From: Clostridia bacterium
Lineage (GTDB): Bacteria > Bacillota > Clostridia > Oscillospirales > Ruminococcaceae
DNA: 14,139 nt
Direction of reading: 5' to 3'
Assembly: GCA_021152595.1 (NCBI GenBank)
Contig: JAGKVC010000077.1
Span: forward strand, 1 to 14,139
Shown here: piece after piece, positions 1 to 6,886 of the stretch
Numbering within the stretch: position 1 is the first letter of the stretch
How the letters are laid out: each line of letters starts with the position of its first letter
Made by a program: the position numbers and the translations under genes
Notes under the pieces: model-generated
Told to the model about the DNA's origin: nothing
The model's input: the letters and a program-made list of their open reading frames with translations, nothing else
The model's database searches: none

Positions 1-113
1 ATATATATGGAACACATCTGTACACTGACATACTGAAAAGCATCTTAACCAACTCAACCTTGTCTACATTTGACTCAGCATATTCTGCATTTTCGACCTA
101 TCGCAGGCGCCCA
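1..113. other. intergenic DNA, no gene seen
   Basis: No convincing reading frame, promoter or RNA gene was found in this AT-richer stretch. Its only notable part is at about 97-113, where CTATCGCAGGCGCCC resembles the loop and right arm (CTATCGCAGGGCGCCCC) of hairpin 2 of the structured repeat that starts just downstream. It may be a degenerate remnant of another copy. Confidence 0.5.
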
Positions 114-350
114 AGCAATGCTGACAACTTAAGCAGATGCGGCAGTTTGTGAATTGCACAGCAATTCACTTAGGGGCGCCCTCTATCGCAGGGCGCCCCT
201 CTCCGAAAAACGATCCGCAGGATCGTTTTATCGGATTCACCCCTGCGGAGCTCCTTCGTGGGGGAGTTTCGCCGTCTGCGGACGGCGACCAAAGGGCGCC
301 GCCCTTTGGAATCCTGCGAGCTTTTGAAAAAGCTCGACCAAAACTTTTAT
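114..350 (+). repeat. structured multi-hairpin intergenic repeat, copy R1
   Basis: This is a chain of seven near-perfect inverted repeats with almost no spacer. H1 is at 149-169 (GTGAATTGC, loop ACA). H2 is at 172-200 (AGGGGCGCCCT, loop CTATCGC). H3 is at 203-234 (CCGA plus AAAACGATCC, loop GCA, one bulged A). H4 is at 240-264 (CCCCTGCG with CGTGGGGG, two G-T wobbles). H5 is at 270-287 (CGCCGTC, loop TGCG). H6 is at 289-309 (CCAAAGGGC, loop GCC). H7 is at 317-336 (CGAGCTTT, loop TTGAAA region), followed by a T-rich AAAACTTTTATTT. It is nearly identical to copy R3 over the first 125 bases. The small reading frames crossing it are not credible genes. Whether it acts as RNA or as DNA cannot be told from the sequence, and the strand given is only the orientation in which the copies align. 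Confidence 0.85.
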
Positions 351-414
351 TTCGGCTTCGCCGGAAACGAAACAATAAAATCTCCGATTATCCGCTCCGA
401 ATCTGTCAAAGTGC

Positions 415-443
415 TTGACAAACCGTTCAGAATATGCTATAAT
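415..443 (+). promoter_or_regulatory. sigma-A promoter of the Nudix/nicotinamidase unit
   Basis: A perfect -35 TTGACA (415-420) and a perfect -10 TATAAT (438-443) are separated by exactly 17 bases. A TG at 435-436 gives an extended -10. The transcript should start near 450, downstream of repeat R1, so R1 is not part of this mRNA unless transcription also enters from further upstream. The predicted start also argues against the in-frame ATG at 460 as the gene start. Confidence 0.88.
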
Positions 444-495
444 ATGTTCATAAGATACTTTGAAACCAAAAGTTCCTAACAAAAAGGCGGTGTAT

Positions 496-1260
496 ATGAG
501 CCGGATCGAAGACTACGCGCGCCCCTCCGTTGCGGCGGATGCGGTCGTGTTCGGGATTGATACCGCGCAGGCGGAATCACGCGGCGGACTCAAGCAGCGA
601 AAACTCAAGCTGCTGCTCATCCGGCGCGGCGAAGCACCCTTCACAGGCAGCTTTGCACTGCCGGGCGGCTTCCTCCGCATGGGCGAAACACTCGAGCAGG
701 CGGCAAGACGGGAGCTCCGTGAAGAAGCAGGCGTCTGTGATCCCAAGCTCATCCAGATCGGGACATTCAGCAAGCCGGAACGCGATCCGCGCGGCTGGGT
801 TCTCTCCTGCGCGTTCCTCGCGCTGACAAGGACGGTCACGCTTTCGACCGCCGCAGGCTCCGATGCCGCGGAGGCATGCTGGATGCAGGTCACCTGCACC
901 GAAACCGATGCGGGCGAATCGCTCGCTGTCACCGATGATGCCGGAAATACGCTGCTGTATGCGGAAAACGGCAGCATCCGAAACCACGCACTCGCGTTCG
1001 ATCACGCGGAGATCATCCTCGAAGGATTCCGGCGGCTGCGCGATGAGGTGCTGTATCATGATCTGATCTTTGACCTGATGCCGGAGCTTTTTGCAGTCTC
1101 CGATTTGCAGCAGCCCTATGAGATCATCACCGGCATCCATACTTCACCGCAGAATTTCCGGAAGAAATTTGCCTCCAAGCTGGTCGAAACCGAATATTAC
1201 AATGAGACGGCTGCACACCGCACCGCCAAGCTCTACCGCAGAAAGGACGGGATCACATGA
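496..1260 (+). CDS. Nudix hydrolase with winged-helix C-terminal domain (NrtR-like)
   Basis: The 254-residue product has an intact Nudix box at about residues 58-80 (G-x5-E-x7-REL-x-EE-x-GV), so hydrolysis of an ADP-ribose-type nucleotide is plausible. The C-terminal part, from about residue 185, contains PELFAVSDLQQPYEIITG, then PQNFRKKF and HRTAKLYRRK. This is the winged-helix pattern of the NrtR family, repressors of NAD synthesis that sense ADP-ribose. A nicotinamidase-like gene two positions downstream supports an NAD link. I chose ATG 496 because AAGGCGG lies 5 bases upstream; the in-frame ATG at 460 has no ribosome binding site and sits about 10 bases from the predicted transcript start. 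Family knowledge leaves two options: a repressor, or a plain ADP-ribose pyrophosphatase with a degenerate wing. No operator was identified. Confidence 0.88.
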   Translation: MSRIEDYARPSVAADAVVFGIDTAQAESRGGLKQRKLKLLLIRRGEAPFTGSFALPGGFLRMGETLEQAARRELREEAGVCDPKLIQIGTFSKPERDPRGWVLSCAFLALTRTVTLSTAAGSDAAEACWMQVTCTETDAGESLAVTDDAGNTLLYAENGSIRNHALAFDHAEIILEGFRRLRDEVLYHDLIFDLMPELFAVSDLQQPYEIITGIHTSPQNFRKKFASKLVETEYYNETAAHRTAKLYRRKDGIT

Positions 1261-1433
1261 GACACAGAACTGCAAAGAAAATTCTCCGCAAGGTCGGCAG
1301 AGAGGTCACGCGCAGAGTGGCTGAGGAGGTCACGGAGCGCATTGTCGAGAAAACGGTCGATACCGTACTGAAGCACGGAAAACGCTCCCTGCGCAGATAC
1401 GGCGCAGGCAAGCTCATCCGGAAACTGATCTGA
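1257..1433 (+). CDS. small basic protein, 58 aa, function unknown
   Basis: The start codon overlaps the stop of the Nudix gene (ATGA at 1257-1260), the usual signature of translational coupling, and AAAGGA lies 9 bases upstream. The product reads MRHRTAKKILRKVGREVTRR and continues through a predicted helical stretch (VAEEVTERIVEKTVDTVLKH) to KLIRKLI. It is strongly Arg/Lys-rich at both ends, has no Cys or Trp, no signal peptide and no membrane segment, and could form one or two amphipathic helices. I do not recognise a family. Its position between an NrtR-like regulator and a nicotinamidase suggests co-expression with them, but no function can be assigned. The overlap, ribosome binding site and 20-base gap to the next gene favour a real gene over a chance frame. 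Confidence 0.62.
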   Translation: MRHRTAKKILRKVGREVTRRVAEEVTERIVEKTVDTVLKHGKRSLRRYGAGKLIRKLI

Positions 1434-1453
1434 TCGGGAAAGGAGTTTTTCAT

Positions 1454-1981
1454 ATGAAAGCATTGATCGTTATTGATATGCAGAAGGACTTTACCACGGG
1501 CGTGCTCGGCAATCCGGAGACCGCAGCCGTCTTGAAGCCTGTCGTCAAATATATCAAGGCGTTCCGCAAGGAGAATCCGGACGGACTCGTCGTGGCGACG
1601 CTCGATACGCATACCGAGGATTATCTCAATACGCAGGAGGGCAGAAAGCTGCCGGTTCCGCACTGCATCAAGGGCACAAAGGGCTGGGCGCTCGAGAAGA
1701 CTGTTCAGAATGCGCTTGGTGAGGATGCTGTCCTCGTCGAGAAGGTTACCTTCGGTGCTGCCGATCTGCCGAAGATCATCGGAAAGCGCCGCAAGATCGA
1801 GGAATTTCAGGTTATCGGCGTCTGCACCGATATCTGCGTCATCAGCAATGCGATGATCCTCAAGGCGGCATTCCCTGAGGTGCCGGTCAAGATCATTGCC
1901 GAATGCTGCGCCGGTGTGACGCCGGAAAGCCATGCGACGGCACTCGCTGCCATGACCGCATGCCAGATGGAGATTGTATAA
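1454..1981 (+). CDS. pncA: nicotinamidase-like cysteine hydrolase (isochorismatase superfamily)
   Basis: This 175-residue protein matches the short nicotinamidase form, which deamidates nicotinamide to nicotinate for NAD salvage in the cytoplasm. The catalytic triad of the superfamily is visible: Asp8 in VIDMQKDF, Lys97 in VEKVTF and Cys128 in GVCTDICV. Likely metal ligands are Asp51 and His53 in DTHTEDY and His70 in PHCIKG. AAAGGAG ends 8 bases before the ATG, and the gene begins 20 bases after the 58-residue gene, so all three genes probably share the promoter at 415-443. The family also contains isochorismatases and other amidohydrolases. The DTHTEDY metal site and the NrtR-type neighbour make nicotinamidase the best reading. 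Confidence 0.85.
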   Translation: MKALIVIDMQKDFTTGVLGNPETAAVLKPVVKYIKAFRKENPDGLVVATLDTHTEDYLNTQEGRKLPVPHCIKGTKGWALEKTVQNALGEDAVLVEKVTFGAADLPKIIGKRRKIEEFQVIGVCTDICVISNAMILKAAFPEVPVKIIAECCAGVTPESHATALAAMTACQMEIV

Positions 1982-2004
1982 TCTCCGCATCATTCAAAAT
2001 CCAT

Positions 2005-2043
2005 AAGCCGCTTCAATCCTGCGATTGGGGCGGCTTTGCTTTG
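2005..2043 (+). terminator. rho-independent terminator after pncA
   Basis: The hairpin AAGCCGC TT CAATC / GATTG GG GCGGCTT (2005-2036) forms about 14 pairs, including two G-T wobbles, with loop CTGC. A T-rich TTTGCTTTGT tail follows. It lies 24 bases after the pncA stop and closes the three-gene unit. Confidence 0.85.
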
Positions 2044-2112
2044 TCTCAATGAGAATCGGAATCTCAAATAACGGGCGGCGTGATCCCGACATTTTTCGCA
2101 GGGGATCTGCGG

Positions 2113-2118
2113 TATAAT
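2113..2118 (+). promoter_or_regulatory. possible -10 element for spoIIE
   Basis: A perfect TATAAT lies 71 bases before the chosen spoIIE start. No good TTGACA-like -35 sits at 17 bases; the best upstream candidates around 2085-2093 are poor. In Bacillus, spoIIE is driven by sigma-A with Spo0A and an unusual -35 spacing, so a weak -35 would fit an activated promoter. I found no clear Spo0A box (TGTCGAA). Confidence 0.4.
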
Positions 2119-2188
2119 AGATGCGCTGAGAAAGATGCTCTGTGCAGGCGGACATGCTGCACGGGTGACAAAGGAAAGGATGATTCTG

Positions 2189-4426
2189 ATGATCGAATGG
2201 ACGCATCTGCGTGAAAATCCGCATATCCGGCGCATCGGGATGCTGCTGCTCTGTACGCTGACGGCATGCCTGCTTACCCTCGCGCGCTTCGGCGGACTGC
2301 ATCTGCCGCTCAATGCTGCGCTGGCGGCGGCGCTCTCTCCGGCAGGGGGCATTGCGGTACTCGCCGGCGGTGCTGCGGCGGATTTCCTGACCGGCAATTT
2401 GCAGAAGCAGCCGCTTTTGCTCTGCGCGCCTGCCCTCGTGACCATTCTCCGCTGGCTGCTGAATGTAAAGCAGACACCGCGTGCGGCTGCATTGCTCGCC
2501 GGATGCAGCACTTGTGCCGCGGCGGTGATCTTCGCTATCGCAAGGCTGAGCGACAGCCGCCAATGGGTACTGTGGGCGGTATTCAGCCTGATTGCGGCAG
2601 GGCTTGCATATTGCATCCGGCAGGTGATCCTGCGCTTCGGGACCGATCTGCCCGTCAGACTGCATGAGGGCGATACACTGGCGTTTTCCGTCTGCTATGT
2701 GATCGGGCTGAATGCGCTCTGCGGACTGCGGCTGTTCCAGATCAGCTTCGGCGTGATGCTTGCGGCGGCGGTGATTCTGACCGCGGCGAAGCGCTACCGC
2801 ACAACCGGCGGCGTGATCTGCGGCGCGCTCTCTGCGCTGGCGATTGTTCTGGCGGACGGCAAAGCCGCGCCCTATGCCGTCATGCTGCCTGCTGCCGGAT
2901 TCGCTGTCGGGATGCTCTCGGGGAAACCGGCAGCGGTCAGCTATTTCGTCTATCAGCTCTGCGGTGCAGTCGGGCTGCTGCTTGTACAATGGGAATCTGC
3001 GGTCGCAAACGGGCTGGTCAGCGGTATCATCGGCGGACTGATGTTTCTGCTGCTGCCTGCGGTGCATACCGCGGATCAGCTTATGCAGTGGAGCGATTCG
3101 GAAGCGGATCTTGCCGCGCTGACGGAGGCACGCCTCGAATTCCTCTCGCATTCAATCGCTGGCGTGCGCGGCAATGCGGAACGGATCGCCAATATGATGA
3201 ATAAGCCGGAGCCTGCTGCGGATCAGTTCGAGACAGTCTGCGAGACGGTTTGCAGCCGGTGCCGGAGCAGGGCGCTCTGCTGGGAGAACGGCGACCGTGA
3301 GGCGCGCGAATGCTTCCGGCAGCTTTCTGAGGCGGATCTTTCCGAAAAACTCAGGGCGCCCTTCGGATGCGTGCAGCCGGATCTTGTGACGGCTGCTTTT
3401 TCGCGTACCAAGCGGCAGAATGCAGTCACCAGAACCCTTGCCGCACGGTTGCGCGAATCCCAGAAAATGCTCTTTACGCAGATGCGCATTACCGAGGAGC
3501 TGCTGCACGGCGCCGGAAAACAATCCCGCAAAACCTATCACCGGGAGCTGACGCGCTATGTCTCCGATGTGCTGGCGAAATATGATGTGCCGGTGCTGGC
3601 GGCGGCGGTCTCGACAGGGGAGCATCACCGCATGCTGATTGAACTTTATGCGCCTGCGGACGAGAAGCTCGATCCGGCACTGATCGCGGAATGCCTCTGC
3701 GATGCGCTGCAAAGACCGGTCGAATGCTGCGGCATGGAGAAGGCAGGCTCCGAGCAGCGGATCATTCTGCAAACTGCCGGCGGCTACGGCGTCCGGACGG
3801 CGGCTGCACAGTGCGCGGTGCATGAGGACGAGCCCTGCGGCGACTGCTGGGATACCTTCTCCGACGGCGAGGGCGCGGTCTATCTTGCGGTCTCGGACGG
3901 CATGGGCTCCGGCAGACATGCTGCCGTCGATGCGCGGATCGTTCTCTCGAATTTCCGGCAGCTTGTGCAATCCGGCATGGACTGCAAGGATGCGGCGCGG
4001 ATGATCAACGCAATCATGCTGACGAAATCCGGCGAGGAGCGCTTTGCAACGCTCGATGTTGCCAAAATCAGCACCGATACCGCCGCCGTTACGCTCTATA
4101 AATACGGCGCAGGTCCGACCTTCGTCCGGCACGGCGGTCAGATCACGCTCTGTCAGGCGGCGACGAATCCGATCGGGATTCTGCCCAATGCCGAGCCCTA
4201 TACCACTGTACTCAAGCTCGAACGAGGCGACATGCTCTTTCTGCTGACGGACGGGCTCGATGATGCGCTCTTTCCCTATATCCGGCAGAAGCTGCGGCAG
4301 GGCGGCGATCTCCAGACGCTCGCGCATACCGTTTGTGCAAAAGCACAGCGCGAATCCAAGGGTGCGCCGCGCGATGATGTGACAGTTCTTGCGGCTGCGA
4401 TCACGGATACCGCGGTGGACGAATAA
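2189..4426 (+). CDS. spoIIE: stage II sporulation protein E, PP2C-type serine phosphatase
   Basis: SpoIIE dephosphorylates SpoIIAA to release sigma-F in the forespore and takes part in asymmetric septation. The 745-residue product has a hydrophobic N-terminal part with many candidate membrane spans (about residues 14-290). A middle region holds the family's Cys cluster (VCSRCRSRALCW, about 353-365), and the C-terminal part is a PP2C domain. Phosphatase metal motifs visible are AVSDGMGSG (Asp570), TDGLDD (Asp688) and RDDVT (Asp729, Asp730). The length is slightly under the roughly 830 residues of the Bacillus protein. I chose ATG 2189 because AAGGAAAGGA (2171-2180) lies 8 bases upstream; ATG 2180 is a close alternative, and the longest frame begins at 2135. 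The gene appears monocistronic, between the pncA terminator and the glycogen promoter. Confidence 0.92.
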   Translation: MIEWTHLRENPHIRRIGMLLLCTLTACLLTLARFGGLHLPLNAALAAALSPAGGIAVLAGGAAADFLTGNLQKQPLLLCAPALVTILRWLLNVKQTPRAAALLAGCSTCAAAVIFAIARLSDSRQWVLWAVFSLIAAGLAYCIRQVILRFGTDLPVRLHEGDTLAFSVCYVIGLNALCGLRLFQISFGVMLAAAVILTAAKRYRTTGGVICGALSALAIVLADGKAAPYAVMLPAAGFAVGMLSGKPAAVSYFVYQLCGAVGLLLVQWESAVANGLVSGIIGGLMFLLLPAVHTADQLMQWSDSEADLAALTEARLEFLSHSIAGVRGNAERIANMMNKPEPAADQFETVCETVCSRCRSRALCWENGDREARECFRQLSEADLSEKLRAPFGCVQPDLVTAAFSRTKRQNAVTRTLAARLRESQKMLFTQMRITEELLHGAGKQSRKTYHRELTRYVSDVLAKYDVPVLAAAVSTGEHHRMLIELYAPADEKLDPALIAECLCDALQRPVECCGMEKAGSEQRIILQTAGGYGVRTAAAQCAVHEDEPCGDCWDTFSDGEGAVYLAVSDGMGSGRHAAVDARIVLSNFRQLVQSGMDCKDAARMINAIMLTKSGEERFATLDVAKISTDTAAVTLYKYGAGPTFVRHGGQITLCQAATNPIGILPNAEPYTTVLKLERGDMLFLLTDGLDDALFPYIRQKLRQGGDLQTLAHTVCAKAQRESKGAPRDDVTVLAAAITDTAVDE

Positions 4427-4585
4427 TGGCGGATATTGCAGGAAAACTGGGAATATATTGAGCGTCAGTTCCGTGATTATACGCATATTTTTTGCGAAAA
4501 CAGCCCTTGGTTATTGTTAGCTTGCACAAAAAATAGGTGTGAAATTGTCTGAAACTCCGAAATTTTTGTAAAATTGCAAAAAGGC
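4427..4585. other. intergenic DNA between spoIIE and the glycogen promoter
   Basis: This AT-rich stretch has no credible gene. No strong rho-independent terminator is visible directly after spoIIE; only weak pairings were found around 4445-4472. Readthrough from spoIIE into the glycogen operon therefore cannot be excluded. Confidence 0.5.
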
Positions 4586-4614
4586 TTGCAAGTTCCGGCA
4601 TTCTATGGTAAAAT
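4586..4614 (+). promoter_or_regulatory. sigma-A promoter of the glycogen operon
   Basis: A TTGCAA -35 (4586-4591) and a TAAAAT -10 (4609-4614) are separated by 17 bases, with TG at 4606-4607 giving an extended -10. Transcription would start near 4621, leaving a leader of about 140 nt before glgB. Confidence 0.75.
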
Positions 4615-4620
4615 GTATAT

Positions 4621-4760
4621 ACGGCATATTGGCAACTGTGTATATTTTGCGCAGTCTGCAACATTGCCGTCGTTTTGTTATAAAACGCAGAAAGATTGAG
4701 AGAACTACTGCCGGAATGCTGACAGCCGCAATCCCCGCAGAATTGCTTTAGGAGGAATCT
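4621..4760 (+). promoter_or_regulatory. long 5' leader of the glgBCDA mRNA
   Basis: The leader can pair ACGGCA (4621-4626) with TGCCGT (4665-4670). It also has a hairpin CGTTTT/AAAACG (4671-4687) and a weak GCAAT/ATTGC hairpin (4728-4746) directly before the AGGAGG ribosome binding site (4750-4755). No T-run follows any stem, so it is not an obvious attenuator, and I recognise no known riboswitch class. It could simply be an untranslated leader. Confidence 0.4.
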
Positions 4761-6854
4761 ATGAGTACAGAACAGACAAACCGGAATCCGAACGCCTTTC
4801 CGCTTCATTTATTCTACGAGGGCAAGAATTTTGATGCACAGCGCTTTTTCGGTGCGCATACCGAAGAGCGGGACGGGATCAAAAAGACGGTGTTCCGCGT
4901 CTGGGCACCGAATGCCATTGATGTCTCTGTGGTCGGCGATTTCAACAACTGGGACCGCCATGCGAACACCATGCTTCCGGTCGCAGACGGCGTCTGGGAG
5001 GCAGCACTCGATCAGCTTCCGCCTTATACCATATATAAATACAGTATTTTGACAAAATCCGGCGATGTCCTGCTCAAGAATGATCCCTACGGCACGCATT
5101 TTGAGACGGCACCGCAGAACGCAACCAAGCTCTTTGAATCCGAATACAAATGGAAGGATGCAAAGTGGCTGAAGAAAAAAGCGGAGACCAATATCTATAA
5201 ATCTCCGATGAATATTTATGAGGTACACTTCGATTCGTGGCGCACCTATGAGGACGGAAATCCGCTGAGCTACGTCGAATTTGCAAAGCAGATCGTGCCT
5301 TATATGAAGGAGCTTTCCTATACGCATATCGAATTCATGCCGCTGACGGAATATCCGTTTGACGGCTCATGGGGCTATCAGGTCACGGGCTATTTTGCAC
5401 CGACCTCGCGCTTCGGTACGCCGGATGACTTCCGGCAGATGATCGACATGTTCCATGAGGCAGGCATCGGCGTCATTCTCGACTGGGTTCCGGCACACTT
5501 CCCGAAGGATGAGCAGGGACTCTATGAATTCGACGGCGCATGCCTCTATGAATATACCGATCCGCTCAAGCGCGAGCATAAGGGCTGGGGCACGAGAGTC
5601 TTTGATTATGGCAGACCGGAGGTCGTGTCCTTCCTGATCTCCTCGGCTTGCTGGTGGCTCGATGAATTCCATATCGACGGTCTGCGCGTGGATGCGGTCG
5701 CTTCCATGCTCTACCTCGACTATGACCGCCGCGACGGCGAATGGAGACCGAATGTCAACGGCGGCAGGGAAAATCTGGAGGCGGTCGCGTTCCTGCGGCT
5801 GCTCAATGAGACCGTCTTTGCACGGCATCCCGATGTGCTGATGATCGCGGAGGAATCGACTGCGTGGCCGCTCGTCACAAAGCCGACCGATATCGGCGGT
5901 CTGGGCTTCAATTTCAAGTGGAATATGGGCTGGATGAACGACATGCTCACCTATATGTCGATGGATCCGCTTTACCGCGCATTCAATCATGACAAGCTGA
6001 CATTCTCGTTTTTCTACTGCTTCTCCGAAAACTACGTCCTGCCGATCTCGCATGATGAGATCGTTCACGGCAAATGCTCGATGATCGAGAAAATGCCGGG
6101 ACTTGAGGGCGATAAATTCGCTTCCTACCGTGCGTTCCTCTGCTATATGTTTGCGCATCCGGGCAAGAAGCTGCTCTTTATGGGACAGGAATTCGGTCAG
6201 CGCAGAGAGTGGGATTATAAGAAAGAACTGGAATGGTTCATGCTCGATTATCCGAATCACAAAACACTGCTGGAATTTTCCAAGGCGCTCAATAAGTTCT
6301 ATCTGAATACCGCGGCGCTCTGGGAGAATGATGATTCCTGGAAGGGCTTTAGCTGGATTTCCAATGACGATTACCGGCAGAGTGTGATCGCATTCCGCCG
6401 CATCGACGACAGCGGCAATGAGATCATTGCTGTCTGCAATTTTGTACCGGTCGGCAGAGAAAACTATAAGATCGGCGTCCCCTATGAGGGCACCTATACG
6501 CTGGTATTCGATTCGGATGCAGTCGCATTCGGCGGCAGCGGCAGAGCCCTCAAGAAGGTCAAGTCCGATGAATACGGCATGCATGGCTTCGATCAGTCGA
6601 TCGAACTGACACTTCCGCCGCTTTCCGTGCAGTATTATAAGCTGACACCGAAAAAGACGCGCGCGAAGAAGGATGAAACGCCTGCGGAGACCGTTACTGC
6701 AGAAAAGCCGAAGCGTACCCGTGCAAAGAAGGCGGATGCGCCTGCGGAGACCGTTACCGAGGAGAAGCCGAAACGCGGCAGACCGAAGAAATCCGATGCG
6801 CCTGCTGCAGAGCCGGCGACGAAGAAAACCCGGAAGACGACACCGAAAAAATAA
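4761..6854 (+). CDS. glgB: 1,4-alpha-glucan branching enzyme with Lys-rich repeat tail
   Basis: GlgB makes alpha-1,6 branches in glycogen. An N-terminal CBM48-type domain (about residues 40-115) has VFRVWAPNA and VVGDFNNW. It is followed by a GH13 barrel with DWVPAHF (241-247), nucleophile Asp311 in GLRVDAV, acid/base Glu364 in MIAEES and SHDE (Asp432). An all-beta C-terminal domain ends near LSVQYYKL (628). The enzyme core is a normal length of about 630 residues. Unusually, residues 629-697 add a Lys/Ala/Pro-rich tail of three roughly 20-residue repeats (TRAKKDETPAETVTAEKPKR-like), including KRGRPKK, an AT-hook-like core. The tail stays in frame with ordinary codon use, so it is not a frameshift artefact. 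AGGAGG lies 5 bases before the start. It is the first gene of the operon, followed by glgC after 32 bases. Confidence 0.95.
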   Translation: MSTEQTNRNPNAFPLHLFYEGKNFDAQRFFGAHTEERDGIKKTVFRVWAPNAIDVSVVGDFNNWDRHANTMLPVADGVWEAALDQLPPYTIYKYSILTKSGDVLLKNDPYGTHFETAPQNATKLFESEYKWKDAKWLKKKAETNIYKSPMNIYEVHFDSWRTYEDGNPLSYVEFAKQIVPYMKELSYTHIEFMPLTEYPFDGSWGYQVTGYFAPTSRFGTPDDFRQMIDMFHEAGIGVILDWVPAHFPKDEQGLYEFDGACLYEYTDPLKREHKGWGTRVFDYGRPEVVSFLISSACWWLDEFHIDGLRVDAVASMLYLDYDRRDGEWRPNVNGGRENLEAVAFLRLLNETVFARHPDVLMIAEESTAWPLVTKPTDIGGLGFNFKWNMGWMNDMLTYMSMDPLYRAFNHDKLTFSFFYCFSENYVLPISHDEIVHGKCSMIEKMPGLEGDKFASYRAFLCYMFAHPGKKLLFMGQEFGQRREWDYKKELEWFMLDYPNHKTLLEFSKALNKFYLNTAALWENDDSWKGFSWISNDDYRQSVIAFRRIDDSGNEIIAVCNFVPVGRENYKIGVPYEGTYTLVFDSDAVAFGGSGRALKKVKSDEYGMHGFDQSIELTLPPLSVQYYKLTPKKTRAKKDETPAETVTAEKPKRTRAKKADAPAETVTEEKPKRGRPKKSDAPAAEPATKKTRKTTPKK

Positions 6855-6886
6855 CGAGGCATAATTTGAAGGAGGCGTTTGACGCA

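Noticed and set aside
137..482. Several small overlapping frames across repeat R1 on both strands, with similar peptides over R3 and R2 (for example containing GAPSIAGRPSPKND).
   Set aside because: They arise from the repeated, palindromic DNA. The shared peptide is lost in R2, where indels in the stems change the frame, and there are no ribosome binding sites. The conserved feature is pairing, not a reading frame.
2085..2118. A Spo0A box upstream of spoIIE.
   Set aside because: No TGTCGAA-like sequence or close variant was found near the TATAAT; TTTTTCGCA is too poor a match.
4592..4719. Inverted TTCCGGC (4594-4600) and GCCGGAA (4710-4716) around the glycogen promoter, as an operator pair or mRNA stem.
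   Set aside because: The left arm lies in the promoter spacer and is not transcribed, and seven bases over 100 bp can occur by chance.
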